Of a stretch of DNA of 64,000 nucleotides, positions 32,187-41,504 are shown piece by piece. How positions within the stretch are numbered: the stretch's first letter is position 1; each line of letters begins with the position of its first letter. The stretch is from Ricordea florida (taxonomy: Eukaryota > Cnidaria > Anthozoa > Corallimorpharia > Ricordeidae), in NCBI GenBank assembly GCA_949710005.1, contig OX453286.1:6020201-6084200 (forward strand). The letters run 5' to 3'. The translations under genes and the position numbers were made by a program. The notes beneath the pieces are model-generated. The model did not search any database. It was not told where the DNA came from and was given only the letters and a program-made list of their open reading frames with translations.

Positions 32187-35100
32187 TCTACGCAAATTGA
32201 AACATGATGAATTGAAATTATATGGAGAGCGGTACGCTGTTCCAAAATCGCGAAAAATTAGAAAAGCAGAACTAGCTAAAAAATTATTTAATATTCCTAA
32301 ATTCATGGAAAAGTTTAATAAAATTACTGATGATCTTACTAAAGAGCAAAGACAAGGAATAATATTGAATGATGAAGAGATTCCAAAACCTGAAAATACA
32401 CCAAACCAATACGCAGAATTAAATTTTATTGATGATGATCCAGAAGATGAAGAATGGGGAAAAATTAAACAAAATGCAAAATCTCGTAAGGGACAAAAAA
32501 AGTATCATCGTGAAAAAAGCTATGAAAGAAATTATGGAAAGGAGGGTGCAAGACCAAAAACAGCTCCTAGAAAAAATATTATAAAAAGAAAACTAGCACC
32601 TAATTTTATAAAACCACAAAAACCATCAAACAAAACTTTTAATTGGGGAAATTATTCATTTAAGGTGATGGATAAAGATGAGTTTTCCAAAAAGCTTGCA
32701 GATTTAACCAATGAAAATATTATAAAACTTACTAATAACAAACAAACAAAACCTAGAAAAAAGGTAAATATATCTGATAGTGTGAGAGATGAATTGGATA
32801 AAGAAGAATTAAATATAATAGAACGTGAGACAGCATTGAATGGATATTTGAAAGTATATAGAATAAATGGAAGGAAAGGGTATGACATTAGAAAATATCT
32901 AAATAAAATAAAAGAAAAAGTTATAGATCTAATTAATCAGAAAAAGAAACCAATCAAGGTAAAATTTATGTTAACATGTAATTTGATAAAAGAGTCTTTA
33001 GTTGAAAATCGTATTGAGGAAGAAATTGAAGGATACTTTAACTCAAGTGTGGAAATAACTACTGATTCAGATGATTTAAGTGAGATTTTTGATATTATGA
33101 AAAATCAAATACTAAAGGATTATGAACAATTTTTACCCAATTCATCTTCATCAGCAATAAAATTTGACTATGTGAAAAAGTTTGATATTGGTATTGTACC
33201 ATACAACCCTCTTAGAGGAAGTTCATATATTCCTCTACCAAAAAAATTAGCCGCCAAACAGGGAATTATTAACCCTAAGAATTATAATGATAATGAATGT
33301 TTTAAGTGGGCAATAATGATATATATAATGATACATAAATATAAAAAAGATGTTCATCTGGAGAGAATAACTAAAGAAATGAAAGAAAGATCAAAGGAAT
33401 TAAACTGGTCGGGAATAGAGTTTCCTGTTTCAGTGTTTGGAACAAATCAGATAGAAAAGTTTGAAAGTCAAAATCCATATGGTATTAATGTTTTTTCTTA
33501 TGAAAAAGGAGAGTTAAGAATAATTAATAGAAGTAGAAAATTAGATGCGGAAAAGATAAATTTACTTTTTTTAACAGAGGGTGAAAAAACACATTTCTGT
33601 TTTATTAAGAATATTGGAAGGATAAATAATAAAAATTATAATAATAATGGGTGTGCTCGTTTCTATTGTGATAATTGTCTAAATTCATTTTATTCAGAAC
33701 AGACATTGGAAGAACATAAAATAATTTGTTATAATAATGAAGAAGTTATGATAAAAATGCCAAAGAATGAAGATGGAACTCCCAAGAATATTGAATTCAA
33801 TAATTTTAATAGAAAAATGAAAGTGCCTGTTGGTATATTAGCAGATCTTGAGTGTTTTACAGAGAAAATAGATTCATGTTCTCCAGATAAAAGTAAAAGC
33901 TATACTGAAAAATATCAGAAGCATAAACCGTCAGGATACAGCTATCTTACAAAATTTTTTGATGATAAAATATACTATAAACCTAGACTTGAAAAATACA
34001 CAGCTAATTACCCAGAAGATGATGTGGGAAAGAAATTTGTATCATCATTAGAGAAAGAAGCCAAGAAAATTTATGAAATTAAAAAATCTAGGGATAAAGA
34101 ATATTATAAAAAGGTGGTTATGAGTGAAGAGGATAAAATAGATTATGAATATGCTACTCAATGCCATATTTGTGAGAATAAATTAGGAGAAGATAAGGTA
34201 TTGGATCATTGTCACCTAACAGGAAAGTATAGAGGAGCTGCACATAAAAAATGTAACTTAGATTATAAAATTCCCGACTTCATTCCAGTAATAATTCACA
34301 ACTTATCCAGATATGATTCACATTTTATTATAAAGAATCTTGGATTAACAGAAGGTAAAATAGATTGCATACCAAAAAATGAGGAAAATTATATTTATTT
34401 CAAAAAAGATGTTGTGGTAGATAGTTATATTGATAAAAATGGTAAGCCAAAACCAACAACAATAGAATTAAGATTCATAGATTCATTTAAATTTATGTCA
34501 AGCAGTCTTAGTAACTTAGTTGAAAATCTTACAAAATGTGGAAATTGTGATGCATGTAAACCTGGAGATTGTATAAGGAGATACATAAAAGATGGAAAGG
34601 TTATTCAGTATAAAGGTATTGGAAAATGTGGTGAATGTAAGAATTGTCATTTAGCTGAAAGTAAGTGTATTTCACCAACAGATGAAAAACTAACTCTTAC
34701 TAGAAGATATTTTGGAAAAAATACGAATATTATGATTAGAAAGGGTGTTTTCTTTTACGATCACTTTGATAGCTTTGATAAACTAAATGAAACTGAACTT
34801 CCACAAAAGGATGCATTTTACTCAAAACTAAACGATGAACATATAACAGAAGATGATTACCAACATGCTAAAAAGGTGTGGGAAACATTTAATATGAAAA
34901 CAATTAGGGATTATCATGACATTTATCTAAAGTCGGATGTACTACTCTTGGCAGATGTATTCGAAAACTTTAGAAATGTTTGTATTAAAAACTATGGGTT
35001 GGATCCAGCCTGGTATTTTACTGCACCTTCACTGGCCTGGGATGCAATGTTAAAGTTAACTAAAGTTAAATTGGAGCTACTAACTGATGTTGATATGTTA

Positions 35101-36447
35101 CTTATGTTTGAACAAGGTGTGAGAGGAGGTGTTTCTCAAATATCAAATAGATATGCTAAAGCTAACAACCCATACATGTCAAACTTTATATCAGGACTAA
35201 TCAAATCATATATTGTATATCTAGATGCAAATAATCTATATGGTGGAGCAATGAGTGAAAAACTGCCCACACATGGTTTTGGTTGGGCGGAAGAAAAAGA
35301 TCTCAAAAACTGGAGAAATATACCGGGTGTATATAAGGTTGATTTGGAATATCCTAAACATCTTCATGATTTACATAATGATTATCCTCTAGCTCCAGAT
35401 AAAATGAAAGTTAATAAAGTTCAGAAATTAATCCCAAACCTCAAAAATAAGAAAGAATATGTGGTTCACCATAAAACCCTAAAACTTTATGAAAGTCTAG
35501 GATTAAAAATAACAAAGATTCATAAAGGTATTAAATTTGAAGAGTCAGCATGGTTAAAGCCATACATTGATTTGAATACTAAATACAGATCTCAAGCAAA
35601 AAATGATTTTGATAAGGATTTCTTCAAACTAATGAATAACTCTGTTTTTGGTAAAACAATGGAAAATATTAGAAAAAGGGTAGACATTCGTTTAGTTACT
35701 AATGAAAAAGATGCAAAAAAATTAACAACAAAACCTAACTTTCATCATTTTACCATATTTTCTGAAAATTTGGCGGCTATACATATGAAGAAAACATCAC
35801 TAACATTCAATAAACCTGTTTACCTGGGTATGTGTATTTTAGATTTAAGTAAAACAATAATGTATGATTTTCATTATAATTATATAAAACCCAAATATGG
35901 AGAAAAAGCAAAATTACTTATGACAGATACAGACAGCCTTGTTTATTATATAGAAACAGAAGATTTTTATAAGGATATAAACCCAGATGTTAGAGATAAG
36001 TTTGACACAAGCAACTTTCCTAAAGACCATCCATCTGGTATTGAGACTGGTGTGAATAAGAAAGTTGTCAATATGTTTAAAGATGAAGCGGGTGGAAAGA
36101 TAATAAAAGAGTTTGTAGGTTTGAGGGCAAAGTTATACTCTTATCTAATGGAAAATGATGAAGAAATAAAGAAATGCAAGGGAATGAAGAAAGCAGTTAT
36201 AAAAAAGAAAATAATATTTAATCATTATAAGGATTGTCTTTTTACTGGAAAACCGCAGATGAGACCAATGAATGTAATTAGAAGCTACAAACATGATGTT
36301 TATACAGTAACAATTAATAAAATTGCTCTATCTTCTGATGATGATAAGAGAATAATTTGTGAAAATAAAATGGATACTTTAGCATATGGTCATTGGCGTC
36401 TCAAAACAGAATCAGGTGGTAGCTCTGTATCAAATGAGATAGTTTGA
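32179..36447 (+). CDS. Protein-primed DNA polymerase B (pPolB)
   Basis: 1422 aa replicative polymerase of Polintons, expected to copy the linear element by protein priming. The N-terminal 38 residues look SAP-like and resemble the other terminal gene (46808-47200). Residues 360-475 hold a YIPLPKKL and NDNECFKWA block with Cys374 and a later His472. There is a C2HC finger-like CDNC segment near 510. The exonuclease shows Exo I (LADLE, Asp556/Glu558), Exo II (HNLSRYD, 707-713) and Exo III (YLKSD, 916-920). A recombination-endonuclease-VII-like CHIC-DHCH-KKCN motif lies at 662-693. Polymerase motifs: DANNLYG (1016-1022), NNSVFGK (about 1153-1159), DTDS (1250-1253). The frame is intact. It overlaps the convergent integrase gene by 58 bp. 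Confidence 0.95.
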   Translation: MENLRKLKHDELKLYGERYAVPKSRKIRKAELAKKLFNIPKFMEKFNKITDDLTKEQRQGIILNDEEIPKPENTPNQYAELNFIDDDPEDEEWGKIKQNAKSRKGQKKYHREKSYERNYGKEGARPKTAPRKNIIKRKLAPNFIKPQKPSNKTFNWGNYSFKVMDKDEFSKKLADLTNENIIKLTNNKQTKPRKKVNISDSVRDELDKEELNIIERETALNGYLKVYRINGRKGYDIRKYLNKIKEKVIDLINQKKKPIKVKFMLTCNLIKESLVENRIEEEIEGYFNSSVEITTDSDDLSEIFDIMKNQILKDYEQFLPNSSSSAIKFDYVKKFDIGIVPYNPLRGSSYIPLPKKLAAKQGIINPKNYNDNECFKWAIMIYIMIHKYKKDVHLERITKEMKERSKELNWSGIEFPVSVFGTNQIEKFESQNPYGINVFSYEKGELRIINRSRKLDAEKINLLFLTEGEKTHFCFIKNIGRINNKNYNNNGCARFYCDNCLNSFYSEQTLEEHKIICYNNEEVMIKMPKNEDGTPKNIEFNNFNRKMKVPVGILADLECFTEKIDSCSPDKSKSYTEKYQKHKPSGYSYLTKFFDDKIYYKPRLEKYTANYPEDDVGKKFVSSLEKEAKKIYEIKKSRDKEYYKKVVMSEEDKIDYEYATQCHICENKLGEDKVLDHCHLTGKYRGAAHKKCNLDYKIPDFIPVIIHNLSRYDSHFIIKNLGLTEGKIDCIPKNEENYIYFKKDVVVDSYIDKNGKPKPTTIELRFIDSFKFMSSSLSNLVENLTKCGNCDACKPGDCIRRYIKDGKVIQYKGIGKCGECKNCHLAESKCISPTDEKLTLTRRYFGKNTNIMIRKGVFFYDHFDSFDKLNETELPQKDAFYSKLNDEHITEDDYQHAKKVWETFNMKTIRDYHDIYLKSDVLLLADVFENFRNVCIKNYGLDPAWYFTAPSLAWDAMLKLTKVKLELLTDVDMLLMFEQGVRGGVSQISNRYAKANNPYMSNFISGLIKSYIVYLDANNLYGGAMSEKLPTHGFGWAEEKDLKNWRNIPGVYKVDLEYPKHLHDLHNDYPLAPDKMKVNKVQKLIPNLKNKKEYVVHHKTLKLYESLGLKITKIHKGIKFEESAWLKPYIDLNTKYRSQAKNDFDKDFFKLMNNSVFGKTMENIRKRVDIRLVTNEKDAKKLTTKPNFHHFTIFSENLAAIHMKKTSLTFNKPVYLGMCILDLSKTIMYDFHYNYIKPKYGEKAKLLMTDTDSLVYYIETEDFYKDINPDVRDKFDTSNFPKDHPSGIETGVNKKVVNMFKDEAGGKIIKEFVGLRAKLYSYLMENDEEIKKCKGMKKAVIKKKIIFNHYKDCLFTGKPQMRPMNVIRSYKHDVYTVTINKIALSSDDDKRIICENKMDTLAYGHWRLKTESGGSSVSNEIV

Positions 36448-37451
36448 AGCTCCTCCCTTACAAACCCTCTCCTCGGACCATCTTGTGAATCGGCGGAGCC
36501 GGGCCCGCCCTCCGGGTGGATATAATATAAAACTGGTTGATTAGGTGAAATTACACTTCTAGAAATATCATGAACTTTGATACTCCAAATAGGATCTGTA
36601 GCCCTCCTTTTTTCACCGCCCTCAAGTTCGCCTGGAGATAATAAATATCTAACTTTAACACCAGGTAGTATCCTAACCTCATCAAGTCCCACCTCGCGTT
36701 GGTAATTTTTAGGTTCAATATCAACCTCTTTCAGTTTTATAGCTTTATCAGGCTCTTTACCAGTTATTCTCGTTGGTGTATTATTCAAAGTTTTCAAAAT
36801 ATCTGGTAATCTCTTCACCCATACTCTAGACCTATCATTACTAACCATTTCTTGTGCATATTGATGACTAAATAATCTTTCACCTAATATTCTGTTTGCG
36901 TTTTCTACAAATGCTTGAGCTCTATGATTTCCAGCCTCACTTCTTTGTATTTTCACATTATGGTAATTCATAAGTTTTGTAACATCACCCATAAATTCTT
37001 TTCCTGGATCAACCATTAATGTTTTAGGATATTTTAACTTCCTGGAATATATTTTTTCAAAAGCATTTGAAATTTCTCGACTTTCTTTTGAGGTTAACGG
37101 TTCAGAATCTTTGTATCTCGAGGCAACATCAACCACAACTAATGCGTATTTATATGTTTTTCTTCTAACTCTATCATGTGGTAAAAATAATAAATCTGCT
37201 TGGTGAATTTGATTAGGTTTGTCTACAGTCCAGTGGGGTCTAGGTATATATTTTGGAGCTGGAAGATAGATTTGCCATATTGCTTGTTTCTTTAACCATT
37301 GTTTTGCTACATTTTCACTTACTTTCGCCTTTTCAGCTAATTTAGGAATTGCAGAATATCCTTTCCAATATCCCTCAGTTGAATAATATATCCGACTCAA
37401 AGTCGAGCCCGGCTTTGCCGATTTTTTTGAAAGTATCTTTTCGTTACTCAT
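36390..37451 (-). CDS. Retroviral-type (DDE) integrase
   Basis: 353 aa rve-family integrase that should insert the element and create the short target duplication. The catalytic triad is visible as Asp86 (HQADLLFL), Asp148 (LMVDPGKEF) and Glu183 (QAFVENANR). The N-terminal region is helical. The C-terminal region (about 262-312) is SH3/chromo-like by position. GC-rich hairpins lie within both ends of the frame (36491-36516 and 37393-37420) and are translated as short G/P-rich inserts. It is divergent from the capsid-like gene, with 34 bp between start codons, and convergent with the polymerase. Confidence 0.95.
   Translation of the reverse strand: MSNEKILSKKSAKPGSTLSRIYYSTEGYWKGYSAIPKLAEKAKVSENVAKQWLKKQAIWQIYLPAPKYIPRPHWTVDKPNQIHQADLLFLPHDRVRRKTYKYALVVVDVASRYKDSEPLTSKESREISNAFEKIYSRKLKYPKTLMVDPGKEFMGDVTKLMNYHNVKIQRSEAGNHRAQAFVENANRILGERLFSHQYAQEMVSNDRSRVWVKRLPDILKTLNNTPTRITGKEPDKAIKLKEVDIEPKNYQREVGLDEVRILPGVKVRYLLSPGELEGGEKRRATDPIWSIKVHDISRSVISPNQPVLYYIHPEGGPGSADSQDGPRRGFVREELQTISFDTELPPDSVLRRQ
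36491..36516. repeat. GC hairpins: CGGC-GGA-GCCG, GGGCCC, CCC-TCC-GGG
   Basis: Three adjacent short palindromes within the integrase C terminus. Two of them have 3-nt loops. Confidence 0.75.
37393..37420. repeat. GC hairpins: CGACT-CAA-AGTCG and CGGC-TTT-GCCG
   Basis: Two triloop hairpins in tandem within the integrase N-terminal codons (about residues 11-20). Confidence 0.75.
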
Positions 37452-37460
37452 TTAAAGATT
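37451..37460 (+). promoter_or_regulatory. TTTAAAGATT motif before capsid-like gene
   Basis: 35 nt before ATG 37486. It abuts the start codon of the divergent integrase. Confidence 0.5.
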
Positions 37461-37485
37461 AACCGAAGTATCTTATAAATCAAAT

Positions 37486-38730
37486 ATGACGTCTGAAAAA
37501 ATTAATCCAAACAGAATTCCTCGAGAGCCATTTGGTTTGAAAGCAGAATCAACACTGAATCGAATTACTCTCAATCCATCCACAGCCAGCCCTGGAGAAA
37601 CCATATATATATATATTCCAAAACTTTCTGAGAATTTGGTGTTTGTACCAGGAAGTGTATCTCTACTATTTAACTTGGATGTTGGTGGACATGTTAATAA
37701 CACACTTGTGAATAATGTAGGTAGTAATCTTGTATCTAGACTTAGGGTTCTTTTTGGTGGTGAAACATTACAGGATACTCAAAGATATGATCTATTTCAA
37801 ACCTATCATGACTTATTCTTAACAGATGATTAACGTGAAGATAGATTAAAACAAGGTATTTTTTCTGAAAATATGAGAAAGCTCAGGACAAATGCAGGTG
37901 ATAAAAAAACACAAGATGTTAAGGAAGAGGCTCTTTCAAAAGTGCACAACACCAAGTATCGTATACCACTAAACCATCCTATTCTAAACGATCATGGAGT
38001 TTTCTATCCAAAAGCACTAGATCATCATCTAATCTTTGAGATTACACTTGCTCCAATTAATGATATTGTTGTTTATTCTGACACTACTAAGACTCCATCT
38101 TATTCAATCAAAAACCTTGAGTTAGAATATTCTTCCATTTCAAGTGAATACTTGGCTCGTGAGGCTCAGGCAGCTTATCAAGTTGGTAAAGGATTCTTTT
38201 ATGAAAATGTCACTCTACATAAAACTTTTACCTTTTCTATAGGCGGTGATGGTGTTATAAATCAGCATATTAATCTACCTAGAAGATCAATGACAGGGAT
38301 ATTATGTTTGTTTACATTACCAACCGCAGCAGGAGCACGTAACTCTGAGAATTTTTACAATCCAGGTATCACCTCGATTAATATAGATGTTGATGGTGTA
38401 CCAAATCGTTTATACTCTAAGGGAATGATACCATCAGACCTATGGGAGTCGGTAAAGAAACGTTTCGGGAGAGAGGTTGGGCCATACCGATGGTCGGTAA
38501 AGGAAAAGGATTTTTATTTTGATAAGTTTGCTCTTTGGGTTGATATGAGAACTCACCCTGATAATGGTATTCATGGAGGTGGTCTAGCATTAAACAATAC
38601 GCAAGATGGTGTAAAACTAGAAATTAAAAGAAAACAAAGTGGATCTGGTACTATAACCTGTCATATGTTTGTTGTGGCTGATGCAATGATGGAGATTATG
38701 AATTCAGGTTTGCGATCCATAAAGTACTAA
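37486..38730 (+). pseudogene. Capsid-like (jelly-roll type) protein split by one in-frame TAA
   Basis: Two frames in the same phase, 37486-37833 (115 aa) and 37873-38730 (285 aa after its first Met), are separated by a single TAA at 37831-37833 and 13 further sense codons. Together they cover about 414 codons. The sequence resembles Polinton major-capsid-type proteins (blocks such as LFGGETLQDTQRYDLF, then DHGVFYPKAL, INLPRRSMTG). This is inferred from family memory and position next to the packaging ATPase. The break could be a real mutation, stop read-through or a sequencing error. It is described here only as broken. Confidence 0.7.
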
Positions 38731-38762
38731 CTTAAAAAACCTCATGTTATGATACAAAAATC

Positions 38763-39407
38763 ATGGAAGAATTACGAGAAAAAATACCATTCCATTGTAT
38801 TATAACCGGACCAACAAATTGTGGGAAAACAAAGTATCTCATTGAACAGCTTCGAGGACCATTCCTAAAAATTTTTGATTACATTGTTTTAATATGCCCA
38901 ACTTATTCTAAAAATAAAACATATCATAATTTTGCTAATAAAGATAAACATTTCTATGTATTATCACCTGATGCAAGTAACATTGATGAGATTAATGAGT
39001 TATTAACTGATTGTCAAACTTTATTCTCTGGAACAAATACATTAATAATTTTAGATGATTGTGCTGTTTCGAATGATCTGAAGAAAAGATCTAACAAGTT
39101 TATAGATTTAGCATTCTCTGGAAGACATCATGGTTTATCAGTGTGGGTTCTCACTCAACAATTAACATCTATAGCAAAACCATTCCGTGAAAATGTAGCT
39201 TGTGTTGTTTCATTCCATAATCCATCACAGAAAGGTATGAAGATGCTTTTCGAAGATTATGGGGGTGATTTAGACTCTGAAACTAGTAAAAAGTTTGTAC
39301 AACTCCTGAAAACTGAAAAATATTCTAGACTTTGTTTATCTTTACGTCACCCATTTAATTGTTATTTGGAGATCCCCTTCGGGGCTTCCGACAAAGTCGG
39401 TCCCTGA
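38763..39407 (+). CDS. A32/FtsK-HerA-type genome-packaging ATPase
   Basis: 214 aa P-loop ATPase expected to pump element DNA into capsids. The Walker A is GPTNCGKT (16-23), the Walker B is LIILDD (94-99), and the WVLTQQ segment (near 136) fits the sensor glutamine position. The last 14 codons (from 39366) are encoded by a double GC hairpin that also supplies the stop codon, so the C terminus looks recently acquired. The promoter-like word here is weak (TTAAAAAACC, 31 nt before the ATG). Confidence 0.93.
   Translation: MEELREKIPFHCIITGPTNCGKTKYLIEQLRGPFLKIFDYIVLICPTYSKNKTYHNFANKDKHFYVLSPDASNIDEINELLTDCQTLFSGTNTLIILDDCAVSNDLKKRSNKFIDLAFSGRHHGLSVWVLTQQLTSIAKPFRENVACVVSFHNPSQKGMKMLFEDYGGDLDSETSKKFVQLLKTEKYSRLCLSLRHPFNCYLEIPFGASDKVGP
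39374..39400. repeat. GC hairpins: CCCC-TTC-GGGG and CCGAC-AAA-GTCGG
   Basis: Two triloop hairpins forming the 3' end of the ATPase reading frame, just before its stop codon. Confidence 0.8.
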
Positions 39408-39442
39408 AGTTATAAATTTCCACTTAGTGGGGCCCTAACGGG

Positions 39443-39452
39443 TTTAAAGACC
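39443..39452 (+). promoter_or_regulatory. TTTAAAGACC motif
   Basis: 35 nt before ATG 39478. It is flanked by CCCTAA (39433-39438) and TTAGGG (39458-39463), which could place the motif in a loop. Confidence 0.5.
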
Positions 39453-39477
39453 TGGCTTTAGGGAAGAAAATTGTAAT

Positions 39478-40047
39478 ATGACAGAAGTTGAAGATTATAT
39501 TGAAGAAAAGACTGTAGGAAAGACTGAGGTAAAAGATAATGATGATAATGAACTTGAAATAAAACAAGAATCACTAGCTATTCTAGCGGCTCTTGGAACC
39601 ACAAAGAAATATTTAGGTGTTGATATGAGTCTAGGTGATATAAAAAAATTATCAGTGAAAGATGTTGAGAAATATTATAATCGATACCAGGCAGTATTGG
39701 GTAAGAAAATTAATGGTGGGTTGGTAGATTCATCTCTTCAATTAATTTCTAAAGTTATTTCTTACATGGTTCCTGTGGATGATATAGAAGCTCTTTGTGA
39801 TGATTTGAAAAATGATGATTTGGTTAATCGCGAACTGACAAACATTGTAGGGCTCTTAGCATTGAAAGCAGGAAGATTGGCAGCACTTGCTAGTGGGCTA
39901 TTTCAGGTTGCTAAACATGTTAAAATAGGTAAAATACAACAAGTTTCAAGTAAAAATACAGACCAATTAAGGAAGGAATTAGATGATTCAAATAAAACTG
40001 AGCAGGATACTAAGCAATCTGCTGATGGTTATGATACTGTTTACTAA
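39478..40047 (+). CDS. Conserved Polinton protein, unknown function (189 aa)
   Basis: Acidic N terminus, then a helical region (VKDVEKYYNRYQAVLG, then LVDSSLQLISKVI and a mostly hydrophobic IVGLLALKAGRLAALAS helix near 125-145). The pattern resembles an uncharacterised protein encoded at this position in other animal Polintons, recalled rather than checked. Possibly membrane- or virion-associated. There is no catalytic motif. Confidence 0.75.
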   Translation: MTEVEDYIEEKTVGKTEVKDNDDNELEIKQESLAILAALGTTKKYLGVDMSLGDIKKLSVKDVEKYYNRYQAVLGKKINGGLVDSSLQLISKVISYMVPVDDIEALCDDLKNDDLVNRELTNIVGLLALKAGRLAALASGLFQVAKHVKIGKIQQVSSKNTDQLRKELDDSNKTEQDTKQSADGYDTVY

Positions 40048-40062
40048 TCAGTCCTAAAGGGG

Positions 40063-40072
40063 TCTAAAGATT
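40063..40072 (+). promoter_or_regulatory. TCTAAAGATT motif
   Basis: 30 nt before ATG 40093. This spacing favours 40093 over 40078 as the start. Confidence 0.5.
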
Positions 40073-40092
40073 TCTTAATGATATGTAAAATA

Positions 40093-40593
40093 ATGTCTGA
40101 AGAAGTTGTTGAGCAAATTACTAGAGATCCTCCAAAAGAAGAGCAAAAAACTGTAGGTAATTCTTCAAAAAAGAGGGAGAAAGATCCTAAAAAGGTTGCT
40201 GCTGGTAAAAAATTAGCTGAATATAATAAAAAAGCAAAAGAAGCATTAGCAAGAGAGACCCTACGAGCTGAGGAGCAAATTAAACGTGAAAAGGAACAAG
40301 CAGAAAATAATAATGAAGAAGAAACAGGTGAATCTAAAGCATGGATTCCAGAATTATCTTTTACTACTGTATTATCCATTATTGGAATAGGGTTTACAGC
40401 ATTTGACATGTTTATGAGATACCGACAAAATAGAGAACCTTCACAACCACCTCAAACATCAAATATTTCTGTACCACAACCCCAACCAACTACAAAATCC
40501 GCAGGACCAGCTTCACTTCCGCGGAGCGGGGAGGCCCTAAGGACCGTTCGTGGGAGGGCTTTGCCCGATCCGCTGAAAATAGGAATGTTATAA
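40093..40593 (+). CDS. Conserved Polinton membrane protein with basic coiled coil
   Basis: About 166 aa from ATG 40093; an upstream in-frame ATG at 40078 is only 15 nt from the promoter-like motif. A basic stretch KDPKKVAAGKKLAEYNKKAK is followed by a charged helix and one hydrophobic segment (VLSIIGIGFTAFDMFM). The proline-rich tail runs into GC-hairpin-encoded sequence, so the C terminus looks altered. DPKKVAAGKK is a block I associate with Polinton proteins of unknown role. Confidence 0.7.
   Translation: MSEEVVEQITRDPPKEEQKTVGNSSKKREKDPKKVAAGKKLAEYNKKAKEALARETLRAEEQIKREKEQAENNNEEETGESKAWIPELSFTTVLSIIGIGFTAFDMFMRYRQNREPSQPPQTSNISVPQPQPTTKSAGPASLPRSGEALRTVRGRALPDPLKIGML
40519..40566. repeat. 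GC hairpins: CCGC-GGA-GCGG and GGGC-TTT-GCCC
   Basis: Two triloop hairpins about 27 bp apart in the 3' coding end of the preceding gene. Confidence 0.75.
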
Positions 40594-40617
40594 GTAGAAA
40601 GTAGTTTCCTACGAACC

Positions 40618-40637
40618 CGCTAAGCGATTTAAAGATT
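40618..40637 (+). promoter_or_regulatory. CGC-TAA-GCG hairpin next to TTTAAAGATT motif
   Basis: The motif at 40628 is 33 nt before ATG 40661. A 3-bp-stem triloop hairpin (40618-40626) lies directly upstream. Confidence 0.5.
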
Positions 40638-40660
40638 TCTTACTGATGTAGTAAAAAATC

Positions 40661-40879
40661 ATGTCAAACGAAAACAAACTTGTGAAAACTGTTACTGATT
40701 CTGCAGTCCTTATTGGATTAGCAGCTGGAGTTGGTTATGTAGCTAAAAAGGCTATGAAAGAATCATTTATGAACGATCCCTCCTCAAGTATTACAAATTA
40801 TGCAAAATGGGTAGTTGTATTGACAGGTAGTATGTATCTAAAAACATATTTAGAGGATCAAAAGATTTTACCGGCGTAG
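40661..40879 (+). CDS. Small Polinton membrane protein (72 aa)
   Basis: Two hydrophobic segments (SAVLIGLAAGVGYVAKK and WVVVLTGSMYLKTYL). The stop codon lies inside the following GC hairpin block. The strong promoter-like motif and conserved spacing support a real gene despite its size. Role unknown; possibly a virion membrane or scaffold component. Confidence 0.7.
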   Translation: MSNENKLVKTVTDSAVLIGLAAGVGYVAKKAMKESFMNDPSSSITNYAKWVVVLTGSMYLKTYLEDQKILPA

Positions 40880-40899
40880 CCGGGCCCGATCTTCGATCG
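40871..40899. repeat. GC hairpins: CCGGC-GTA-GCCGG, GGGCCC, CGATC-TTC-GATCG
   Basis: Contiguous palindromes overlapping the stop codon of the 72-aa gene. They are followed by two GAGCGAAGCGA words at 40913-40923 and 40955-40965. Confidence 0.8.
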
Positions 40900-40972
40900 A
40901 TTTTACCGAACTGAGCGAAGCGAGGGAGGAACCCAAATTAAGGATTTATAGACCTGAGCGAAGCGAAGAAAC

Positions 40973-41398
40973 ATGGCAACAATAGCAATGCTGGTTGGAG
41001 GTGCTATATTGAATGTAACAACATTTGTTGGTGGCTCATATCTTGCAAAATATCTATCAGGTGATAAAACAGATACAGAAAAAATACGACACGATAAAGC
41101 AATGGAAAAATATCAAAAGGATTATGCTGAATATCAAGAAAAAAGACAGAAACTCATTGATTGGAAAGTACAACAAAAGAATGCAAAATATCAGGCATCA
41201 AAAAATATTTCAAAAACAGATGAAGCTTTGGAATTATATAGTCAAAGCCGATCGAAGATCGGGACCAGCTTCGCTGAAATGCATGAACCAAAATTCTCGG
41301 ATTATTATACACCCAGTGATAACCAAAAGACGGGTGAAATGTTATATGCAGGTGGTGGTATGTTAGCATTAGGTTATATGGCTAGTAAATTCTTTTAG
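40973..41398 (+). CDS. Conserved Polinton protein, two membrane ends around a coiled coil
   Basis: 141 aa with an N-terminal hydrophobic segment (MLVGGAILNVTTFVGGSYLA), a long charged helix (about 35-85), a KFSDYYTPSDNQKTGEMLYA block and a C-terminal hydrophobic end. This order matches a protein found in many animal Polintons, as I recall. A CCGATC-GAA-GATCGG plus CAGC-TTC-GCTG hairpin pair is translated in frame near residues 92-102, where relatives have a linker. Confidence 0.8.
   Translation: MATIAMLVGGAILNVTTFVGGSYLAKYLSGDKTDTEKIRHDKAMEKYQKDYAEYQEKRQKLIDWKVQQKNAKYQASKNISKTDEALELYSQSRSKIGTSFAEMHEPKFSDYYTPSDNQKTGEMLYAGGGMLALGYMASKFF
41248..41276. repeat. GC hairpins: CCGATC-GAA-GATCGG and CAGC-TTC-GCTG
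   Basis: Two triloop hairpins inside the 141-aa gene, frame preserved. Confidence 0.8.
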
Positions 41399-41444
41399 GT
41401 GTTGCTCTTTGCAGCTCTAATAGGCCTACTTCTATGCGATGGTA

Positions 41445-41473
41445 TGCTTCGCAGCCCTATGGGGTCTAAAGAT
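41445..41473 (+). promoter_or_regulatory. TGC-TTC-GCA hairpin and TCTAAAGATT motif
   Basis: The hairpin is at 41445-41453. The motif at 41464-41473 is 41 nt before ATG 41505, the extra distance being a 13-base A run. Confidence 0.5.
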
Positions 41474-41504
41474 TTCTTACTGTTTAGTAAAAAAAAAAAA
41501 AATC

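Noticed and set aside
40078..40092. Earlier start codon for the Polinton coiled-coil membrane gene
   Set aside because: Only 15 nt from the promoter-like motif; the second ATG at 40093 has the spacing seen at other genes.
41439..41504. Upstream start for the 410-aa Polinton protein
   Set aside because: It would translate through the promoter-like motif and a long A run; ATG 41505 fits the common layout.
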